Shown one piece after another: positions 51,718 through 54,678 of a stretch of DNA of 54,678 bases. Position 1 is the stretch's first letter. Each line of letters starts with the position of its first letter. Origin of the DNA: Desulfobacterales bacterium (GTDB lineage Bacteria; Desulfobacterota; UBA8473); the NCBI GenBank assembly GCA_016209225.1, contig JACQWO010000042.1:1-54678 (forward strand), in the 5' to 3' direction. The notes beneath the pieces are model-generated. The model saw only the letters and a list, made by a program, of their open reading frames with translations, was not told the origin of the DNA and made no database searches. The position numbers and the translations under genes were made by a program.

Positions 51718-51812
51718 GGATAACGCAGAGTTAAGCTGAATGGTGCAGCCTTGCCGGACCCGAAGGGCCGAACAGCAGGGCTGTGACATGTCAGCTTGAC
51801 GACTTGTTAGAT
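51718..51812 (-). other. Probable integron attC recombination site
   Basis: A 95-bp imperfect palindrome. On the minus strand it begins ATCTAACAAGTCGTCAAGCTGA and ends TCAGCTTAACTCTGCGTTATCC: outer core ATCTAAC (fits RYYYAAC) and GTTATCC (near GTTRRRY), inner arms TCAAGCTGA and TCAGCTTAA that pair, and a GC-rich middle with its own hairpin (GGCCCTTCGGGTCC). The stop codon of the gene at 51807 is the TAA of the outer core, a typical cassette arrangement. No integrase gene is in the window. Confidence 0.7.
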
Positions 51813-52253
51813 GCCTCGTTTCAATTGATCATCAACAGCTTGATTTAATGTCTTTTGTGTTTCGATGAGTTTTTTGTATTTGGACTGAATTTTTTCAATG
51901 TTTTTTGATAGGATTGCTTTGAGCAGGTCGCCTTCTGTTTCTGCAACATTGATTCTTTTGTAATAATCCATTGTCTCTTTAAGGTGAGCCAAAACAATCT
52001 TACCTGTCAAAATGGGGTGATTATTTGTTATATTTGCATCTTCATATCTTGTGCCATGTTCAAGTTCAACTTCCATGCCTTGCTGAAAATCATCGAGGGG
52101 GATATTCATTTTTTGAGTATTCACTATATTTAGGATTGTAGAAGCTTCATCCATTGATACAGTTGGGTCTGTTAATTCTGCCCAGTCTCTAAAGTTAAGT
52201 TCTCGGCATACCCTTTTGACTTCCTCCGACGAAACATATTCAGGCAATCTCAC
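51807..52253 (-). CDS. DUF5661-family protein, probable cassette gene
   Basis: A 148-residue soluble helical protein with the phrase MEVELEHGTRYEDANITNNHP followed by LTGKIVLAHLKETMDYYKRI, which I recognise as the DUF5661 family; function unknown. The start is GTG with AAAGGAGC at six bases. Its stop lies within the attC-like site, and so it looks like an integron cassette gene. Upstream (52260-52308) lies the end of the probable selenoprotein gene. Confidence 0.75.
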   Translation of the reverse strand: MRLPEYVSSEEVKRVCRELNFRDWAELTDPTVSMDEASTILNIVNTQKMNIPLDDFQQGMEVELEHGTRYEDANITNNHPILTGKIVLAHLKETMDYYKRINVAETEGDLLKAILSKNIEKIQSKYKKLIETQKTLNQAVDDQLKRGI

Positions 52254-52308
52254 AATTTGCTCCTTTCATAAGGTCTCTAACAGCCCGTTTACCCTCAATC
52301 ATTATTAA

Positions 52309-52458
52309 TCAATCTTTAACTTTGGTGTCTTTTACGGGTTGATCCTCAACCGTACACGATTTTTTCATTCATGTGTTAATGCCGAGCTTTGGTAAAACCC
52401 ACATATTCAATATAAAATATACAGCCACGATCGATATAACAATCAGGATTTCTTTCAT
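52309..52458 (-). CDS. Probable 49-residue membrane selenoprotein with in-frame UGA
   Basis: From ATG 52458 (AGGGGAG upstream) a 29-residue protein is read: MKEILIVISIVAVYFILNMW then VLPKLGINT, one membrane helix. A TGA follows at 52369-52371, and the frame continues MKKSCTVEDQPVKDTKVKD to TGA at 52309. Small deltaproteobacterial proteins of the form helix-WVLPKLGVxT-(C/U)-M-x2-S-C are known to me, so the TGA stands where homologues have Cys or selenocysteine, giving U-x4-C. A hairpin (52333-52354) has its loop 23 bases after the TGA, as bacterial SECIS elements require. Known: the SECIS geometry. Inferred: recoding. A plain 29-residue protein is the alternative. Confidence 0.62.
52333..52354 (-). 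promoter_or_regulatory. Candidate bacterial SECIS hairpin
   Basis: On the minus strand TACG-GTTGA, loop GGA, TCAAC-C-CGTA: nine base pairs with one bulged C. The first loop base is G, 23 bases after the in-frame TGA. These features fit the bSECIS rule (16-37 bases, G among the first loop bases). Confidence 0.55.
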
Positions 52459-52705
52459 TACTCTCCCCTTTTAAGGGTTCCTTAAAGGGGCCTGCCCCGA
52501 CATTTGGATTATATTGTTGCGAGTTTGCCCCCGAACCCACTAATCTTCAAACCTCTTCAACAAAAAGGAACCCTTTTTAAAGAAAATATATGACTTCTCT
52601 TTAATTTGTCAAGGAAAATCTAACCATTATGTGCTTTGATATCTGAGCTACAGGCATCAATTCATCGATAATCCGAATTAGAAAATATCTTCTTCCATCC
52701 TTGAC

Positions 52706-52795
52706 AGGCGGTTGTCCAAACAGAAATTCCTTTGAGCGGTCATCAAAAAACATTTTGGACAAGCGAAAGGGGATTTGGGCAACAGCCCCTTGACA
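52706..52795. repeat. Hairpin repeat with CTGTTGCCCAAA-type ends
   Basis: The left part GGCGGTTGTCCAAACAGAAATTCC and right part GGATTTGGGCAACAGCCCC pair imperfectly around an inner inverted pair (TTTTGATGACC, TTTTGGACAAGC). The ends resemble the hairpins at 12407 and 37121. An 82-codon open frame on the minus strand crosses it but looks spurious. The remaining interval 52459-52915 shows a small hairpin (AAGGAACCCTTAAAAGGG) and no gene. Confidence 0.5.
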
Positions 52796-52915
52796 TTTGA
52801 ACCTTTCTTTGAAATACTTCAAAGTTAATGGAAATGGGGCGAAGTTCAACTAATCGATATTGAAAAGGGAAGTTATGGCAATTTGTAAGACATTTACTTT
52901 ATAAGAGGTAAAACT

Positions 52916-53713
52916 ATGGATGATAAAACCCTGAATAAAGGAATAGACAAGATTTCAGATTTGATCGTTAAATCTAAGAGGATCGTGGTCTTCACCGGGG
53001 CAGGCGTGAGTACTGAATCAGGTATCCCAGACTTTAGAAGCCCTGGAGGTCTTTGGGATAAGTATAACCCCGATGATTTCCTATACCAAAGATTTCTATC
53101 AAGTGAAGTGTCAAGGGAAAAGTATTGGAAGATGAATTCAGAACTGTACTATATACTTGTTGATGCCAGAATTAATAAAGCCCATTATGCGATTGTTGAA
53201 CTGGAAAGGATGGGGAAACTCGATTGTGTTATTACCCAAAATATAGACAATCTGCACCAGAAAGCAGGGCTTTCTGATGACAAAGTAATTGAGCTCCATG
53301 GAACCAACATGTGGGTTAACTGTTTAAATTGTAAAAAAAGATATTCAAGAGAAGATATTCAATTTAGATTGGAAAAGGGGATAAAGATACCCTACTGTGA
53401 CGATTGTGGGGGCATATTGAAACCGGCTACTATATCATTCGGTCAACCTATGCCCTTTGAGGAGACTAAAGAGGCTGAAAGAAGGTCAAGGTTAGCCAAC
53501 CTTTTTATTGTAATTGGTTCATCTCTGGTGGTTCAACCCGCCGCTCTGATGCCATTATATGCGAGAGAGGGAGGAGCTAAACTGGTTATAATTAATATGG
53601 AGAATACTCCCTACGACAGAAATGCTGATGTAGTTCTTTATGGGAAGGCAGGAGAAATAATGGAGAAATTAGTAGACAAAGTGAAAGATATGCTACAGTT
53701 TCAGAAAAAGTGA
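52916..53713 (+). CDS. Sir2-family NAD-dependent protein deacylase
   Basis: A 265-residue sirtuin that removes acyl groups from lysines using NAD. Motifs: VVFTGAGVSTESGIPDFRSPGGLW, TQNIDNLHQKAG, the catalytic His in ELHGTNM, zinc Cys pairs CLNCKK and CDDCGG, and IGSSLVVQPA. The ATG follows AGAGG. The enzyme looks complete. With acyl-CoA metabolism in the organism it may control metabolic enzymes; no operon partner is visible except rsmE 62 bp downstream. Confidence 0.94.
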   Translation: MDDKTLNKGIDKISDLIVKSKRIVVFTGAGVSTESGIPDFRSPGGLWDKYNPDDFLYQRFLSSEVSREKYWKMNSELYYILVDARINKAHYAIVELERMGKLDCVITQNIDNLHQKAGLSDDKVIELHGTNMWVNCLNCKKRYSREDIQFRLEKGIKIPYCDDCGGILKPATISFGQPMPFEETKEAERRSRLANLFIVIGSSLVVQPAALMPLYAREGGAKLVIINMENTPYDRNADVVLYGKAGEIMEKLVDKVKDMLQFQKK

Positions 53714-53775
53714 GTCTTTGAGTGATTTTCAGCGTGCAATTTTTACGAAGACATCAATTTTAATGGAGGGAGAAT

Positions 53776-54516
53776 GTGCCGAGGTTCTTCATTGAAAAGG
53801 GCAGGATAAGGGACAATATAGGGATAATAGTTGGAGAAGATGTTAAGCATATAAGCAGGGTTCTCAGGCTTGGTGTGGGAGACAGGGTAGTTCTGTTTGA
53901 TGAGGCCGGTTGGGAGTATCATGCTAAGATTAAAGAAGAGAGTTCCAGAGAACTTATGGTGGACATATTTAAAAAATTTCTTCCCCAGAGGGAATCTCCA
54001 ATAGAGATTATCTTGGGACAGGGGTTGCCTAAACTCCCCAAGATGGACCTTATTGTTCAAAAGGGAACAGAACTGGGGGTCTCTGAAATCCTCCCTTTTA
54101 ATTCAGATCGTTCTATCCCAAAGTTAATATATGATAAATCGTTTAAAAAGGTAGAGCGCTGGCGAAAAATAGCACTGGAAGCAACCAAACAATGCGGCAG
54201 AAACTTTCCCCCTCACATTGCCTCCCCTGTTGATTTTTCAGAAATTCTCACCAGGGATTTAAAAGATACCCTTAAACTTATCCTGTGGGAGGAAGAAGGG
54301 GCTACGGGTTTAAAGGAAGTCTTTGATCTGAATCCAAATCCAAATAAATTCTTTATCTTAGTTGGTCCAGAGGGAGGATTTAGCAGCAGTGAGATACGAA
54401 AAGCCCATGAAGCAGGTTTTAATGTGGCGAACATGGGTATCAGGATATTACGGAGTGAAACAGCGAGTATAAGTATATTGAGCGTAATCCAGCATAGATT
54501 TGGGGATTTGAATTGA
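53776..54516 (+). CDS. rsmE: 16S rRNA (uracil-1498-N3)-methyltransferase
   Basis: A 246-residue SPOUT methyltransferase. The N-terminal PUA-like part (MPRFFIEKGRI, HISRVLRLGVGDRVVLFD) and the C-terminal knot (LVGPEGGFSSSEI, MGIRILRSETASISILSVIQ) are diagnostic. It starts with GTG behind GGAGGGAGA. It shares strand and proximity with the sirtuin gene; a fragment of MITE family 1 (TTTTTACGAAGACATCAA) lies between them at 53737. Confidence 0.95.
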   Translation: MPRFFIEKGRIRDNIGIIVGEDVKHISRVLRLGVGDRVVLFDEAGWEYHAKIKEESSRELMVDIFKKFLPQRESPIEIILGQGLPKLPKMDLIVQKGTELGVSEILPFNSDRSIPKLIYDKSFKKVERWRKIALEATKQCGRNFPPHIASPVDFSEILTRDLKDTLKLILWEEEGATGLKEVFDLNPNPNKFFILVGPEGGFSSSEIRKAHEAGFNVANMGIRILRSETASISILSVIQHRFGDLN

Positions 54517-54678
54517 ATATACTGTCAAGAGTAAATAGAATTGTCCGCTTTTTCTGTCCTTCAAAGTTGCCTTTTTGGAACAGGAGGTGAGCGGCGGATG
54601 TTCGCTTCCCTCACCAGTTATTCTTGTGCAGGAGTTATCCATAGCCATTTTCCCGCAGCCCTTGCGGAGCATGGCGGG
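54517..54678. other. Unassigned right edge
   Basis: After rsmE the last 162 bases show AGGAGG at 54580-54585 followed by a GTG (54585) and an ATG (54598) that both open frames to the window edge. Neither frame resembles a family I recognise, so no gene is called. Confidence 0.3.

Noticed and set aside
52601-52849. An 82-codon minus-strand frame before the sirtuin gene
   Set aside because: It crosses a hairpin repeat, lacks a ribosome site and resembles no family; chance reading frame.
54637-54645. DnaA box (TTATCCATA) near the right edge
   Set aside because: A single imperfect nonamer without neighbours is expected by chance and does not mark an origin.

Overview
The window looks like chromosome of a Gram-negative anaerobe from the Desulfobacterota (former Deltaproteobacteria). 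The reasons are an Hmc/Tmc/Dsr-type transmembrane redox complex with a 17-haem cytochrome, several NarI-like/HdrD-like subunit pairs as found in sulfate reducers and their syntrophic relatives, a B12-dependent acyl-CoA mutase, many sigma-54 activators and PAS kinases, and LptD (an outer membrane). The genus cannot be told from this sequence.

Bases 1-24,900 form a redox and signalling region. A divergent promoter region with two identical-arm palindromes separates a minus-strand DNA-binding histidine kinase and its receiver from a plus-strand operon: TmcD-like propeller, NarI-like cytochrome b, HdrD-like protein, 17-haem cytochrome, Tat-exported ferredoxin, NrfD-like membrane protein and a CGGC-domain protein. 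The order is that of dsrMKJOP, but the cytochrome is of Hmc size. Then come a VapBC-type toxin-antitoxin pair, a stand-alone receiver, a second NarI/HdrD pair (DsrMK-like, minus strand), three sigma-54-type AAA+ regulators (one without the GAFTGA loop), and a sigma-54-promoted operon with a third NarI/HdrD pair, a Usp-like protein, a HEAT-repeat protein, a receiver and a histidine kinase that lacks its extreme C-terminus. The three modules share paralogous electron-transfer subunits and paralogous receivers. This suggests a coordinated battery of membrane redox complexes that exchange electrons between the periplasm, the quinone pool and cytoplasmic thiol or Fe-S partners.

Bases 24,900-37,100 are mostly housekeeping genes on the minus strand: acyl-CoA mutase large subunit, efp, pepP-like, aroQ, a TPR protein, aroB, secF-secD, a methyltransferase, yajC, tgt, queA and a DUF2065 protein. 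Bases 37,500-49,900 hold a KimA-like permease, a YycJ-like metallo-beta-lactamase-fold protein without a normal start codon, a DUF362 ferredoxin, lptD, radC and the conserved mnmE-jag-yidC-yidD-rnpA-rpmH cluster.

Bases 49,900-54,678 are more accessory: a PAC2 protein, a probable integron attC site flanked by two small cassette-like genes, a probable 49-residue selenoprotein with a SECIS-like hairpin that a standard gene caller would miss, a sirtuin and rsmE. At least two MITE-like families and several families of degenerate hairpin repeats are scattered between genes.
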